DNA from: Galeruca laticollis
Lineage: Eukaryota; Arthropoda; Insecta; Coleoptera; Chrysomelidae
Assembly: GCA_963921935.1 (NCBI GenBank)
Contig: OY998176.1
Location: 170,992,445-171,056,444 of the forward strand
Direction: 5' to 3'
Length of the DNA: 64,000 nt
In this document: positions 1 to 12,289 of the stretch, one piece after another
Numbering within the stretch: the first letter of the stretch is position 1
Layout: every line of letters starts with the position of its first letter
Position numbers and translations under genes: made by a program
The notes under the pieces: generated by a model
The model's input: the letters and a program-made list of their open reading frames with translations, nothing else
What the model was told of the DNA's origin: nothing
The model's database searches: none

Positions 1-1152
1 TTGGTTCCACCAAACGAAGAACTACTTGGGTTGGATTAGAAAAGTTGTTTGTTTTTTTCTCTGTAGGATCTTTTCTAGCGTAAATTTCAGCATTTAGCAT
101 ATAATTTGTATGAGAATCTGCAAGAATTTGTACCTTTATGCCGTACTTTGCGGAAATGAACATTCGAAATCCACAACGGCCTCTAAAAGGTACTAACATT
201 TCATATACAGTCATGCTATCACCAGGTGTATAGTTTTGCTTTGAATTAGTGACAAATTTATCAAACATTCCAGAAATTGATGATAGTTTATTTTCTTTTC
301 TTCTATCCGCTCGAGTAGTCTCGTCATCGAAACGAATGCAGCAGAAAAGAAATGAAAATCTGGCTAGTGGCATAGTAGCTCTAAATAGATCCCTTCCCGT
401 ATCATCCGTAGCCCATAGACTTTTTAGGTCCTGATGGCCTGACTTGAACAAACCTTGAAGGTAAAAGAAACCAATAAACGCTTCAATTTCCAATTTATCT
501 GTATTTTTGATAAATGATGGAAAAAATGATCGGCGCGCATTTTTCTTTCTTTTGCATCGACTGTATTTAACAGCGACTATGTCAATACGTTGATTCGTGA
601 ATTGCACAATACTTTCTATCATTGAGTCACCAAAAAGTAATCTCCAACTTTCTAGAGGAGTTGTAGGAGGATGTTCACGTGCTAAACCTTTGACGCCTGC
701 TAAAAATTTAATCGAATTGTTTGAGTGTTTTACCTTTTTTTGGAGGTGTCTTTGACCATTTCGTTTTGTCTTTTTTACCATACCAATAATTTTTTCTTGT
801 TTGTTCATTTTCTGGCGCTATATTTTCTCTTTGGGATTCATCAATTTGTTCATTATTTTCAACCTCCGTATCATTCTCAACAGAATCGTCACTCTCTAAA
901 TTTTTATTATTGTCAGGTTCCCACTCTTCTTCACTATCAGTGTAATGATCGCTTTGTATTTCTTTATCTTCTTCTTCTTTGTCGCTTTCATCTCCACAGT
1001 CCAGAATATTTTCACAAGCATCTAGTTTATCACTGCTTGAAAGAGGTATATTTTCATTATTTTCTTGAGGGTTGTCATCATCTAGCCAAAATTCGTCACT
1101 TTCAGCCAATTCTACTAGTTCCTTTTCAGTAAGAGGACGGTTATTAATTTTT
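1..1152 (-). pseudogene. piggyBac-like transposase (DDE_Tnp_1_7), frameshifted and partial
   Basis: The N-terminal third (1109 down to 708) is a very acidic leader typical of piggyBac-like transposases. The reading frame opens after TTTTTTAG near 1153-1160, which could be a splice acceptor, so the true start is uncertain. A one-base indel around 715-735 shifts the frame, and the catalytic region then continues open to position 1. It includes an IRFDDETTRADRR block and a GRCGFRMF block. In the family the first catalytic aspartate lies just before that block, in a (I/V)DE motif. Here the motif reads TVYE, so the Asp is replaced by Tyr. Frameshift plus loss of a catalytic residue imply no transposase activity. 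The C-terminal half lies outside the window. Confidence 0.85.
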
Positions 1153-1456
1153 CTAAAAAATAAAGTAGTTATTAGGAAATACAGTTATATTTAGAGAATA
1201 CTATTTTGTAGGGAACAATTACCTACCTGATTCAAATATAACTTTTACACTATAACTGGGTCACCACTCTGACCCAATATAATCGTTCTAACAGACTTGC
1301 GATAATTAATTTGAACTAAAAACGCCGCCGCATGTGTTATCTCTAGCTACCTAGAGCATACTGAGAAGCCCAAGCAATAGAATCTCCGTAGAATGGCGCA
1401 CTGACAAATTACCAATTGCGCATGAGTCAATGTGACCCAGTGGTAGTAGTTGAGGG
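1..1456 (-). mobile_element. piggyBac-like DNA transposon, 5' part
   Basis: On the minus strand the element begins CCCTCAACTACTACC directly inside a TTAA tetranucleotide at 1457-1460, the target used by piggyBac elements. Subterminal TGGGTCA/TGACCCA motifs occur near 1260-1280 and 1430-1440. The transposase runs toward position 1 and is cut by the window edge, so the other terminus and the second TTAA are not visible. Positions 1153-1456 hold the 5' untranslated part, with no coding sequence seen. Confidence 0.8.
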
Positions 1457-1689
1457 TTAAATTAAGATAAAAGTGGAAAATTATTCATGATAAGTTTATA
1501 TTAATTTATTTATTTATTATTATACTCCTATAAACACACAGAACTGGACAAACTGGTGCAATATAACTGCTAAATACTTAATCAAAAAAAGTGTTAGCAA
1601 TGAGTAGTTCACTACTATTTTTTGCATTTTTCTGTGAAAGAAAATATTTGAGTATAATTACTGTGACTGTTAGAACAAAAGTAATTAAA

Positions 1690-1887
1690 ATATTAGTGTT
1701 TTTAAATGAAACTCAAGGTCTCTAGTTAATTCCACAATATAATACAAGTTATTGAAAATTCTAAAAAATTGACAATTGTTTCGATAAATCAATATCATCG
1801 TCAGAATGACAGAAGTTACATTTCATTTTATGCCTACCTGATGTTTAGTAGTTATATTTTTGGCTAGACCAAGAAGTAACCTAACTT
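1690..1887 (-). repeat. Penelope 3' pseudo-LTR
   Basis: This is a direct repeat of 4517-4714 downstream of the Penelope ORF, identical by eye across 198 bp. It carries the hammerhead fold at 1759-1814 (minus). Confidence 0.93.
1759..1814 (-). ncRNA. type I hammerhead ribozyme fold in 3' pLTR
   Basis: Same 56-nt motif as at 4783-4838, on the minus strand: stem I TTCT/AGAA plus ATT/AAT, core CTGACGA, stem II GATA/TATC, then GAAA and palindromic ACAATTGT stem III ending at GTC. Confidence 0.7.
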
Positions 1888-2144
1888 GTGATTGGCTTAA
1901 TATATGTTTATAGAAAAAGAAGAAGATGTGATATTACAAATATTGAAGCTTAGATATTATTAGCCCTATGGTGATATCCTGGATATCATTTTTCCAATTA
2001 AGATCAGTATAACTGTGCAATGATATAGAAAACCAGGAAAACTATATCTGCTGATCTTTACAATTATCACTTAAGAAGACAGTTTATTAGTGGAGAATTC
2101 CCTAGATTTAACTGTTCATTGACAACTTCATATTGTGGGTTTTC

Positions 2145-4518
2145 TTAAATGTCTTCTAATTTCAGTTCTTCAAGGAAATCCAGTTCTTGTTTCTTTTCAC
2201 AAATATGCAGCACTTCTAGTTCTGTGTTAGGTGTCAATGAATGATTGGTGTCAAGTAGATGTTTTGCGTAGTGGGATTTATCTGGTTGTTTGATTCTGTA
2301 AGCTCGTAAGTGCTCACTGTATCGTATTTCAAAATTCCTAAGGGTCTGACCCAAATAGACAGCATTACATTCTGGACATTTGAGTTTATATATACCTGAC
2401 TTCTTCAATAGTGGTATTTTTGTTTTTACATTTAACTATTTTGTACTAACGTTACTTTCTGTTTTAAAAGAAATTGTTGCATTCGTTGCTGAAGATATTA
2501 TCTTTGAAATATTATTAGAAATATTTCCTGCATATGTGATGGTTTTATAAGTTTTAATTTCATCAGCTTGTTTAGGATATATTAGTTGTAATGCCACTTT
2601 TTTCTCTTTTTTACTAATTAGTTTATTTATCATATCTAATGGATAACCGTTAGATGTTGCTATTTGTCTAATTGTATTAATCTCTCTATCAAAATTACAT
2701 TTGTTCATAGAAACTGAAAAAGCTCTATGTATCATTGAATTATATGCTGCTAGTCTGTGTGAGACAGGGTGGTTAGAATTGAATGGAATTGTCACATCAG
2801 TCTGTGTTGGTTTTCGGTAAATTGAATAATCAAGTACATTATTAACTCTTTGAATTTTTAAATCAAGAAAATTGATTGAGCTATTTTCTTCAATTTCTAA
2901 TGTAAATTTAATTTTCGGGTGTAAATTATTGATGTGGTTGAAAAACACATCTAATTGTCGCTCACTACCCATAAAACAAGCTAATATGTCATCCACATAT
3001 CTATACCAAAATAAAATATTTTTCGAAATATTACTTTCAAAGATCTTTCTTTCTAAATTGTCCATATAAATGTTTGCTAAAATAGGTGATATAGGGCTTC
3101 CCATTGGTAAACCTTCATTTTGAATATATATCTTATTGTCAAAAGTGAAATAATTCTGATTAATGCATACATCAAATAAATTAAGTATATCTGATATTAT
3201 TCCTGGATTAATATTTTTATCTTCTAGTAATTTTCTTACAAGTATTAGACATTCTTTAGGAGGAATTTTAGTAAACATATTAGTTACATCGAACGATATG
3301 AGTTTATAGTTATCTTGCAAGTGGATTGATTTCAACTTTTTGATTAGTTCTATTGAATTTCTAATTGAGTACTGAGATTCATATCCGTAAGTATTGAGTA
3401 TATTGTTGAGCTTTTTTGCCAATATATTATTAGGAGCATTAACATAAGAGACTACAGGTCTAATTGGTTTCGTTATTTTATGTAATTTAACTGTTCCATA
3501 TAATTGTGGACAATGAGGATTCTTATGTATGATAGACCTCTTTTCGTAATCATTTAAAAGATAATTTGAATTATTAACAATATCCCTTACATTATTAGAA
3601 AACTTCTTTGTTGGGTCTGCTTTAAGAACTTTTACATCGCTGGATTCTATAAAGTTATATACTTTGGAATTGTAATTTTCAGTCGTCAAAATGACAGTAG
3701 CATTCCCCTTATCGGATTTTGTAACTGTTAGGTTATTGTTCTCTATCTTCTCTTTTATTGCGTTTAAAACTGAAATGTCATTTTTTGTTTGACGTTTAAC
3801 TTTTGAAGGTTCAATATTTTTGATTAAATTGGCAATTTTTAATTTCTCATAAAGAAAATTATTTGAATTAGATTTTAAAGCTATTTCTGACTCTGTAGCT
3901 AAAATTTGTTTAATATTATTCGTAAATTTAGGTGGTATGCTGTACTTTAAACCTTTATTTAAAAATTCTATTTCACTATTTGTAAAATTAGTGTCTGAAA
4001 GGTTTTCAAATCGTGGTGCAAAGTGTGTTGCTATGTAGGTACTTACAGTTTCATGATGTTTTGAGTATTGAATTTTATGTTGTGTGTTTAAGATTCTGTA
4101 GCTTCTTTTCTTGTTTTTTAAATTTCATATGCTTCATAGTGCTGATATTTTCTCTAATTTTGTCATCCAAACAGTCAAATTCTACTGGATGTAATTGGAA
4201 TGTGAGTTCTGAATGTACAACTTTTATGTAGTTGTCTAAGGAGTCTCTAACTTTGAACCATTTCTTACATTCAGATTTTATCCAAACTCGTTGAGCACAT
4301 TTAATAGGTTTTTGTGCTTGTGGTATTTTAGTGTGACATTTTATATTCACATAATTTGGTATTACCTTTTTTCTAAGGCATTCTTGGTTGAACCAAATGT
4401 TTTGTGATGCTTTGTAACGTTTTTGTAGTAACTTCTGGTACAGTCGGGTCAAATCTTCTCTCGAAGATTTTTTAATGAAATTGACTGTCTCGACCCTTAC
4501 TTCGTGGAATATGCTCAT
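2145..4518 (-). pseudogene. Penelope reverse transcriptase with GIY-YIG endonuclease
   Basis: The polyprotein starts at the ATG at 4516-4518. The N-terminal segment (to about 4085) has no catalytic motif. A frameshift near 4085 leads into the reverse transcriptase, which includes KSDKGNATVI (near 3700), GLPMGSPISPILANIYM and the catalytic YVDD (near 3000). A TAG at 2436-2438 interrupts the frame, which then continues in phase into the GIY-YIG domain (2145-2408): SGIYKLKCPEC, YLGQT and an EHL...H pattern. The order RT then GIY-YIG is diagnostic for Penelope-like elements, in which the endonuclease nicks the target and RT copies the RNA. One frameshift and one nonsense codon make this copy inactive unless read through. 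Confidence 0.93.
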
Positions 4519-4714
4519 ATTAGTGTTTTTAAATGAAACTCAAGGTCTCTAGTTAATTCCACAATATAATACAAGTTATTGAAAATTCTAAAAAATTGAC
4601 AATTGTTTCGATAAATCAATATCATCGTCAGAATGACAGAAGTTACATTTCATTTTATGCCTACCTGATGTTTAGTAGTTATATTTTTGGCTAGACCAAG
4701 AAGTAACCTAACTT
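4517..4714 (-). repeat. Penelope 5' pseudo-LTR
   Basis: This direct repeat of 1690-1887 ends at the ATG region of the Penelope ORF. It carries the hammerhead fold at 4586-4641 (minus). Confidence 0.93.
4586..4641 (-). ncRNA. type I hammerhead ribozyme fold in 5' pLTR
   Basis: Identical in layout to the copies at 1759-1814 and 4783-4838: CTGACGA core, GATA/TATC stem II, GAAA, ACAATTGT and a GTC cleavage triplet. Confidence 0.7.
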
Positions 4715-4716
4715 TT

Positions 4717-4944
4717 GTTACTTCTTGGTCTAGCCAAAAATATAACTACCAAACATCAGGTAGGCATAAAATGAAATGTAACTTCTGTCATTCTGACGAT
4801 GATATTGATTTATCGAAACAATTGTCAATTTTTTAGAATTTTCAATAACTTGTATTATATTGTGGATTAACTAGAGACCTTGAGTTTCATTTAAAAACAC
4901 TAATATGAGCATATTCCACGAAGTGAGGGTCGAGACAGTCAATT
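4717..4944 (+). repeat. inverted head-to-head copy of Penelope pLTR plus ORF start
   Basis: This segment is the reverse complement of about 4470-4713, with a few differences including a one-base deletion near 4865. It includes the first codons of the ORF and then stops at the target duplication. It forms a near-perfect palindrome with the 5' pLTR. Confidence 0.92.
4783..4838 (+). ncRNA. type I hammerhead ribozyme fold in inverted pLTR
   Basis: Read on plus: TTCT (4783-4786) and ATT (4790-4792) form the 5' side of stem I. The core CTGACGA is 4793-4799. An unpaired T is followed by stem II GATA (4801-4804)/TATC (4811-4814), then GAAA (4815-4818). The short palindromic stem III is ACAATTGT (4818-4825). 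The predicted cleavage site follows GTC (4826). AAT (4827-4829) and AGAA (4835-4838) close stem I. Minimal hammerheads with tiny stem III are known in Penelope-like elements. Activity here is inferred, not shown, and the extra T in stem II is a departure from the canonical form. Confidence 0.7.
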
Positions 4945-4956
4945 TAATTAAAATAT

Positions 4957-6035
4957 GTTTAAAGGAAACGTAGTTAACTACTGCCCAGCTCTGTAAATAC
5001 AAGGTACCAAGTAATAACACATGAGAGTTGCTAAACAGCACTTATGACTGTACAAAATATAAAATAATATATCTAACATTTCATTTCCACTTAAAACACA
5101 TCTTTATTTCTTTAACGTATTGAATAGGTCTTCATGGCTCTTAAAAATCCCATCGTCTTGTGGAAATCATTTCTCGTTTCTGGATGAGCTTCTACAATTA
5201 ACAACAGTTATATAAGTAAACGCACAAAATAACAACAATAAATAAGTAAACACACAAATATGCTTGAAAATTTATATCAACAAAAAAAATGTGCTTACTA
5301 TTGAAATAATAATCAAAAAATGTTTGAATGATTAAATTTTGGAGATTAGATTTTTTTTGAATTAATGATTTTTTTGATTTCTTAATTATTTCTTGACTTA
5401 TATGTTTTTTATTTTTTGTTTTTATTGGATATTTTGGATTTTTGGTTACCGCTAGACCAAATACTTAGGCGTAATGGCTCAACAAAAGTTAATACTGACT
5501 TTCCCATAAATTGCCATACCATGGGCTATATATGAAAATCGTTTCTTAAGGAGTAAAATCAAAAAATAAGTACTTAGTGGAAAAATAGTGCTTTTGCGAA
5601 TTGTAAAGCATCAATTTTTTACTTTGTAAATGCCTTTAATTGAATGTATTTGGATTAACTTTGGCATTAAATAAAATTATCAATTTTTACTACTTACAAT
5701 CAAAATAAATGAGAAGAGTATAATAAACAAGATTGTCCATTTTACATATATACGATTATGAACATTTACATATTTAGTAATTAATTTCTTAAAACTATCT
5801 ACCTACGTATCAAAAATGAAAGGACTTGCCGATTAATGGTTTTTTCGCTTCGCAACACATTTAGTGGAGGACTCAATACCTTCCATCTCATAGCTGGTGG
5901 AGGGAATAGCTTCTACGTGTGGTGTAGTGTAGGCGTCGTAGAAGCCAGAAAGGTAGGAGTAATATAAGGTTATAAAGTTGAAAATTTTTTTCTCAATTCA
6001 TAAATATAAAAAAGTAACCAAGTTCAGACAGCGAT
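4957..6035. other. AT-rich stretch without recognised gene
   Basis: No ORF or known family was recognised. The last 150-200 bp (from about 5860) are probably the leader of the downstream gypsy element. I looked here for a copy of the LTR-like sequence that follows its env gene and did not find one, so the 5' LTR is either lost or too diverged to see. Confidence 0.5.
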
Positions 6036-7316
6036 ATGCCACTCGATTTACAAAATAGGTTAGGTACATGCAGTCAAGGAGACCAAGAAATCACGGGAGA
6101 CACAAGCAGCATACCGCCCACATGGAGGGTAGCGCAGGTACAACCATTAGGGGTCATAGCGGCGACTTTAGCCGATTTCACGGGTAGAGATGCGGCTAGA
6201 TACATAGAGAAACTCGATTTAAGGGCTAAATTAGACGGGTGGACGGAATCAGAAACACTAACATTATTGAAATTTAAACTTGCGGGCGTAGCACACGATT
6301 TTTTCAAGGCGGATCCTAGGTTGAACACAGTGTCATATTCGGAATTTAGAGAAAAACTACTACGGAAATTTGTACCAAAAAAATCGATAGCGGATTGGTG
6401 GATGCAACTGGTGCAATGCTACCAAAGACACGATGAGGACGTAGCGTCGTTCTGCACCAGACTAAAATTAATCGGAAACAAGATACTAGAAGAGGATATA
6501 AAGGGCGCAAGTAGGGAACAAATTCCAAACATACAAAAAAAACATAATTCGGTATTAATAAACCAATTCAAAGTAGGGTTGAGAAAAGACTTATTAAGGG
6601 AGGTAGGTTTTTACATTTTACACAAAGACGACATGACACTAGAAGAAGCAGAAGAAATAGTTAGTTGTCAAGAAACAGCGGTAACTATGACAAGCGGCAG
6701 AAACAGTGGCCAGAAAGTCGCATTTATGAGTGAACAAGTGAGGTGCACAACGTGCGGAAGGTCGAATCACACTTCGGAAGAATGTAGGCAGAACGCGAAA
6801 TGTTTGTTCTGTGGCAGACAGGGGCATTGGATGGCTAATTGTAGGACAAAGGAAGCAGAAGAATCAAAAAGAGAGACAAGATGCCAAATTTGCAAAAAAC
6901 AAGGACACTGGGCACCAGATTGCAGAGAGAAAGGGAACGAACCAACAAATACATGCTATTACTGTGGAAAACAAGGACATTGGGCAAAAGAATGTAGAAA
7001 GAAAATGTTCGACGAAGCTAACAAACGGAATACGAACTACGACAGATACACCAACGGGAAAGTAAGTCCATGGAAAACGGAGAAAACTAGATATCACGGG
7101 GAAAACCAGGAAACACAACAAGGAAACTACAGAGAATATAACAGACACAGAAACCAAAGGGAAGAGTATCATAAACAAGAAACAAAGAGGAGGTCTTAAC
7201 AAAATAATTTTGGGAACTACGAGAGAAACAGGCGCCAAATGAACGATGATAGAAGAGGACAGACTGAAGAAAGAGGACACACAAGTAACAAAGAATGGAC
7301 GAAACATTTAAACTAG
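6036..7316 (+). pseudogene. gag: gag with four CCHC zinc knuckles, internal TAA
   Basis: The capsid-like N-terminal region is followed by four CX2CX4HX4C knuckles between residues about 237 and 320 (CTTCGRSNHTSEEC, CLFCGRQGHWMANC, CQICKKQGHWAPDC, CYYCGKQGHWAKEC), which bind genomic RNA. The ATG at 6036 starts the long open frame. A TAA at 7197-7199 closes it, but the same frame stays open afterward until TAG at 7314-7316, exactly after a TTTAAAC heptamer in the right phase. I therefore take 7197 as a premature stop and 7314 as the true gag end. Four knuckles is a high number for gypsy Gag. Confidence 0.88.
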
Positions 7317-10300
7317 TAAGGACCACAGTTAGTCCCCGGACAAGTGGCCGAGTAAACTTAACAGGGGAAACAGATTTAAATAAACCACAATGGGAAAAAA
7401 CAAACCAAGAAGCAACGAATAAGGATAAACCGAGAAGGAGGAAAAAAAAGGAAAAAAAAGAAACAATGTATCACAATGATGCAACGTCAATAACAAACGA
7501 GGATGCCCCATATATAGTAATGTTAAGGGTGAATGGTATAAACAGACCATGTATGATAGATACAGGAGGAGCGTATTCATTAGTAAATAGGTCAATAATT
7601 GCAGACTGGGAATTAGACACAAGAATCATAGAAGAATTAACTCTAAAAGGGATAACAGGACACACAATACAGCTGTATGGATCGACGGAATTGGCGATAA
7701 GTACAAACGGAATGAATCACAACATTTACACAAGAGCCATCGCAGCAGAAGACGAAATAATGGGAGAAATACCAGTTCTTTTAGGAAGAGATTTCCTAGA
7801 AAAGCAAAAAACAATCATATCATACAAAGGAGAGCCTTCATTAGAAATGTGGGAAAAAAGAATACCATTGATAAACGCAAGGCAAGTTGAGAGCACAATA
7901 GATAACGGTAGAAGCACAGAAGCAAACGACCAAGTGGCAACAATAAAGAAAAAACTAGACACTACAGAAATAAACAATTGGAAGAAATGGTTAAGAATAG
8001 TGGAAACAATGTATAAAAGAAGGGACACAGAACACAGAACAATGGAGAAAAATGAGAAGGCAATGACAAGAGAAAATAAATCAAGAGCAAATCAAACAGA
8101 CAAACAAAGACAAAACGGCTACAGAGACGAAAATAAAGAACTATACAGAGTGAAGAAAGAAATCGACACAAAGAAAGAAGAAAGGCAGGAAACAGAAATT
8201 AACGAGAAAAGATACGGACACATAGAACAAAAGAAGAATAGTACAGAATCAGAAACAGGGAAAAAGGGAGAAACAGAAACCAGGGAGAAGAACAAAGGAA
8301 TAAAAGAAACAATAACTAACAGAAACTTCACAGATGTAAACATAGAAGATAGCATAAGTATATCGGCACTAACCGAAGTTCACACAATTGGGACACTAAA
8401 ACATACCATAAGAAGAAATACGATTGCGTGTGAAACACAACACAAAGGACCAGAAGCAATAAGACTAGCAAATAGCATAGCTAATAACGGGAAAAAGATT
8501 CCAATTAGAATAATAAACACATCAGCACAAGAAATACACCTAACAAAAGGAACTAAACTAGGAAAAGCATACGAATGTACAGAGTACACAGTACCACAAA
8601 CAAAAACACAGGAAACGATCAGGAAATTTTACATCAAAACAGATGAATGGATCAGAAAAAATTTCGAACTAGGCCATATAGATACAAGGTACAAGGAAGA
8701 ACTAATTAAGTTAATACAAAAGTACCGTCACTTATTCACAGACGACGATGGAATTCTAACAAGCACTACAAAAGTAAAACACCACATAACCATAGAAGTA
8801 GGAAGTCAACCAATATGCAAAGCTTCATACAGAATACCATATTACCAAAGAGAAGTACTTCAAAAAGAAATAGATAGGCTACTAGAAGCTAAAGTAATCA
8901 GGACATCATCCAGCCCATGGTCAGCGCCAGTCGTATTAGTGGTAAAGCAAACTCCCGAAGGAGAGGAGAAAGTGAGAATGTGCATAGACTACAGAGGACT
9001 AAATGCAGTAACAAAAAAATAATATTACCCTCTACCAAACATATCGGATCTACTACAAGGCTACACAGCAGGAGGAGAAACGTTGTTCTCAGTAATTGAT
9101 GTAGCAGAAGCTTATCACCAAGTAGATATGAACGAAGAAGACATTCCACTAACTGGATTTAGCACATATCAAGGGCACTACGAATACACCAAAATGCCAT
9201 TTATACTGGTTAGCGCCCCAGCAACTTTCCAAAGATTCATGAACGCAACCTTAAGAGGCTTAACGGGAATAAAATGCATGGTTTATTTGGACGACATAAT
9301 CATATTTAACTATGCAGGAAAAAAGGACCATTTAGAAAAATCAGAAGAAGTATTCAATAGATTAACAGAAGCAAACATTAAATTGAAACCAAAGAAATTC
9401 AATTTTATGTTAAAGAGAGGGAAATATTTAGGACATATCATCTCACAAGAAGGAGTAGCTCCAGATCCACAGAAATTGGAGGCAGTACACAAATACCCCC
9501 TACCAAAAAACGTAAAAGGAGTAAGAGGTTTCTTAGGACTAGTAAACTGGTACAGACGGTTCATACCAAACATAACCGAATTAGCAGCACCAATAGTAAA
9601 CCTGACCAAAAAAGACACACCTTTCAAAATAACAGAGGAAGTAATTAAGGCGATGGACCAACTAAAAGAATCGCTAACGTCAGACAAAGTTCTAATCTTC
9701 CCAGACTTCTCCAAACCGTTCATCTTATCGACAGATGCATCGAACATAGGTGTAGGAGTAATATTAAGCCAAATAAGGGACGGTAGAGAAAGACCAATAG
9801 CGTATGCGAGCAGGACACTAAGTAGAGCAGAAACAAATTACTCAACGACTGAAAAAGAACTTCTAGGAGTGATTTTTGCAATTAAAACCTTGAGATGCTA
9901 CATTTACGGGACAAAATTCACAATCATCACAGATCACAGAGCATTAAAATGGGTACTGACACTGAAGGACCCAAATTCAAGATTAACACGATGGGCCTTA
10001 ACCTTAGCAGAATACAACTTCGAAGTAATCCATAGAGTAGGACGGAAACACGGAAATGCAGACGCACTAAGCAGAATGTTCGACAAAACGTGCAACTACA
10101 TAGAGACGTCATACGAAGATTACTTACAATACAAAACGGAAAACGAAGTACCAGCAAAAGACAAAATACTAGAAAAAGAAGGAAAGTTAGTATCCATACA
10201 AGAAGAACAAGCAATAGTACTATTTACAGCCAAAAATAAGCCAAACCAAGATCCATTGATAAAGGAAATAGAAGCCACATATAATTTACCGGACGTCGCA

Positions 10301-12289
10301 CAGAATCGAATAGAAGAAATTAAAGAATGGGACATGTTGGACGCAAAATTCTACATAGGGGTGAACAGAGCAGCGGTGAAAGAAGAAACCTCGTATGAAA
10401 TCATGTGGAACATAATACAACAGTTGAAGACACTATGCGAAGAAAACAAAGAGGAGAGCATAACCTTCATAGCAAGCAAAGATCAAATTCCAGGACTTTG
10501 TTGGGACGAAATTACTAAAATGATCCAATATACATTTTACGGTATACCCACCAAAATAATCATTCTACGGCCAGATAACACAGGGGAAACAAAAAAAATT
10601 TACGCGATAGAAATAGAAGAAGGTTGGGAGCCAATATGGGACAAAGACCTGCTGAAAAAAGCACAAAAACGAGATGAATTCTGCAACAACACCTTACAAC
10701 AAATGGACAAGGACGAAGAAACAAAAAGAAAATACTACATCGACAAAGAAGGTATTTTATATAGACAAGAGCAGGAAGAACATAGAGATCAACTGGTAAT
10801 ACCGAAAAGCTATATCACCAAAGTGATAGAAGACTTTCATGACTCACCCATATACTGTCATCAAGGACAACAGAAAACATTATTGGCAATAAAGAGACGT
10901 TGTTTTTGGCCAACGATGAGAACAGACATAATAAATTACTGCAAACAATGCGACGCATGCAACAGACGGAAGACGTCACCCCACTTCAAGAAAGCTCCAT
11001 TACAAAAATTTACAAAAGTCACAGAACCATGGGAAATAACCTCTATGGACATAGTAGGACCACTACCAACCTCAAGCGAAGGAAACAAATACCTACTAAG
11101 ATTCCAAGACCATTTTACCAAATACTGTGAAGCAATTCCGTTACCAGATCAGAAAGCAGATACAGTAGCAAGAGCATTCGTTGAACAAATAATATCAAGA
11201 CACGGAACACCTCACAAGCTATTAACAGATAGAGGAACAAATTTCATGTCAGAACTAATGCAGGAAACATGCAAATTACTAAACATAAAGAGCCTACACA
11301 CGGCAAGTTATGCGCCAACGACAAACGGTCAAATAGAAAGATTACACAGAGTACTGAAAGACATGTTAGCACACTACATAGCACCAGATCAACGAGATTG
11401 GGACAAATGGATACCATACGTACTTATGGCATACAGAGGTAGCGTACACACTTCAACAGGATACAGCCCATACTTTTTATTACACGGGAGAGACCAATCA
11501 TTACCATTTGAAAAATTCATCACACCGAAAAGAATCAAATACGACATCGACAACAATTATGTGTCAGAATTAGAAGCTAGACTAAGTCAAGTATACAAGA
11601 CAGCACTAAAAAACACAGAGAAAACAAAAGAGGAAAGGATAGCCAGATATAACGAAAAAGCAGCATTAAGAGAATTTGCACCAGGAGATTTAGTATACCT
11701 ACTCGACATAAGCACGAAAGTAGGAAAATCAAGGAAATTACAAAACCAATGGACAGGACCTTTCGAAGTAAAAGAGAAGGTAGGACCGGTTACATATCAA
11801 ATCATTTCACAAAAAGGGAAGAAGACACAAATAGTACACATCATCAGAATAAAAACATACCACGGAAAAATAGAGGACAAGGAACATAAGATACTACAAG
11901 ATATAGAGAACTTGGGAAGTATAGAAGAGTTAGAGGAAACACACGAGCAGGAAGAAAATGAAGTAGATCCAGGAAAAGTAGCAGCACTACCATTATGGTC
12001 AACGAACGAAGATCTACAACCACCAAAAAACAAACCACCATCCCAAACCAGACATAAAGGGAATAGAACAGAACAAAGACCACACTTCTCACTACGACCT
12101 CCACCGGAGATAAGACGATCCGCCAGGGTGAGAAACAGGATACAAAGTGCACCCAGTTACACAAAAACATTTAATGCCGAAAGGAGACTAACACAGAATA
12201 CAGGACAAAGACAGACGACTAACTACAAAAGAAACAAGACCAAAATAAGTACCAGATGGATAACGATGAGCTTGAAACGGCGTAACTAA
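7295..12289 (+). pseudogene. pol: gypsy pol: protease, RT, RNase H, integrase; one in-frame TAA
   Basis: The protease has the IDTGGAYS active-site motif (Asp at about 7559) and LLGRDFL. After a long charged linker comes RT (from about 8770), with YLDD at 9284-9295. RNase H (about 9720-10080) shows TDASNIG and TEKELL. The integrase has an HHCC region (10855-10980), DDE residues near 11045, 11226 and 11332, and a GPY-like C-terminal domain (11680-11830). The only break seen is TAA at 9020-9022, in the RT segment VTKK-stop-YYPLPN, with the same frame resuming at once. The ATG at 7295 is probably not used, because entry fits frameshifting from gag. Confidence 0.93.
7307..7313 (+). promoter_or_regulatory. 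-1 ribosomal frameshift heptamer TTTAAAC, gag to pol
   Basis: In the gag frame the codons read CAT TTA AAC TAG, so T_TTA_AAC matches the X_XXY_YYZ slippery pattern and lies immediately before the gag stop. Slipping back one base enters the long pol frame. The pol frame is closed by TAA at 7286-7288, so only a short overlap exists. A downstream stem or pseudoknot was not worked out. Confidence 0.75.

Larger units (their letters stand above)
1690..4956 (-). mobile_element. Penelope-like retroelement with pLTRs and target duplication
   Basis: The element is read on the minus strand. Direct copies of a 198-bp pseudo-LTR lie at 4517-4714 (5') and 1690-1887 (3') and look identical by eye. A third copy in inverted orientation, extending into the start of the ORF, lies head to head at 4717-4944. 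Such partly inverted tandem ends are known for Penelope-like elements. TAATTAAAATAT occurs at 1682-1693 and 4945-4956 and fits a target-site duplication of about 9-12 bp. Inside is one reverse transcriptase/GIY-YIG reading frame, now broken. Near-identity of the repeats suggests recent insertion. Confidence 0.92.

Noticed and set aside
6074..12170. Many open frames antisense to gag and pol of the first gypsy element
   Set aside because: They mirror the A-rich coding strand, show low-complexity Leu/Phe/Ser-rich translations and no domain.
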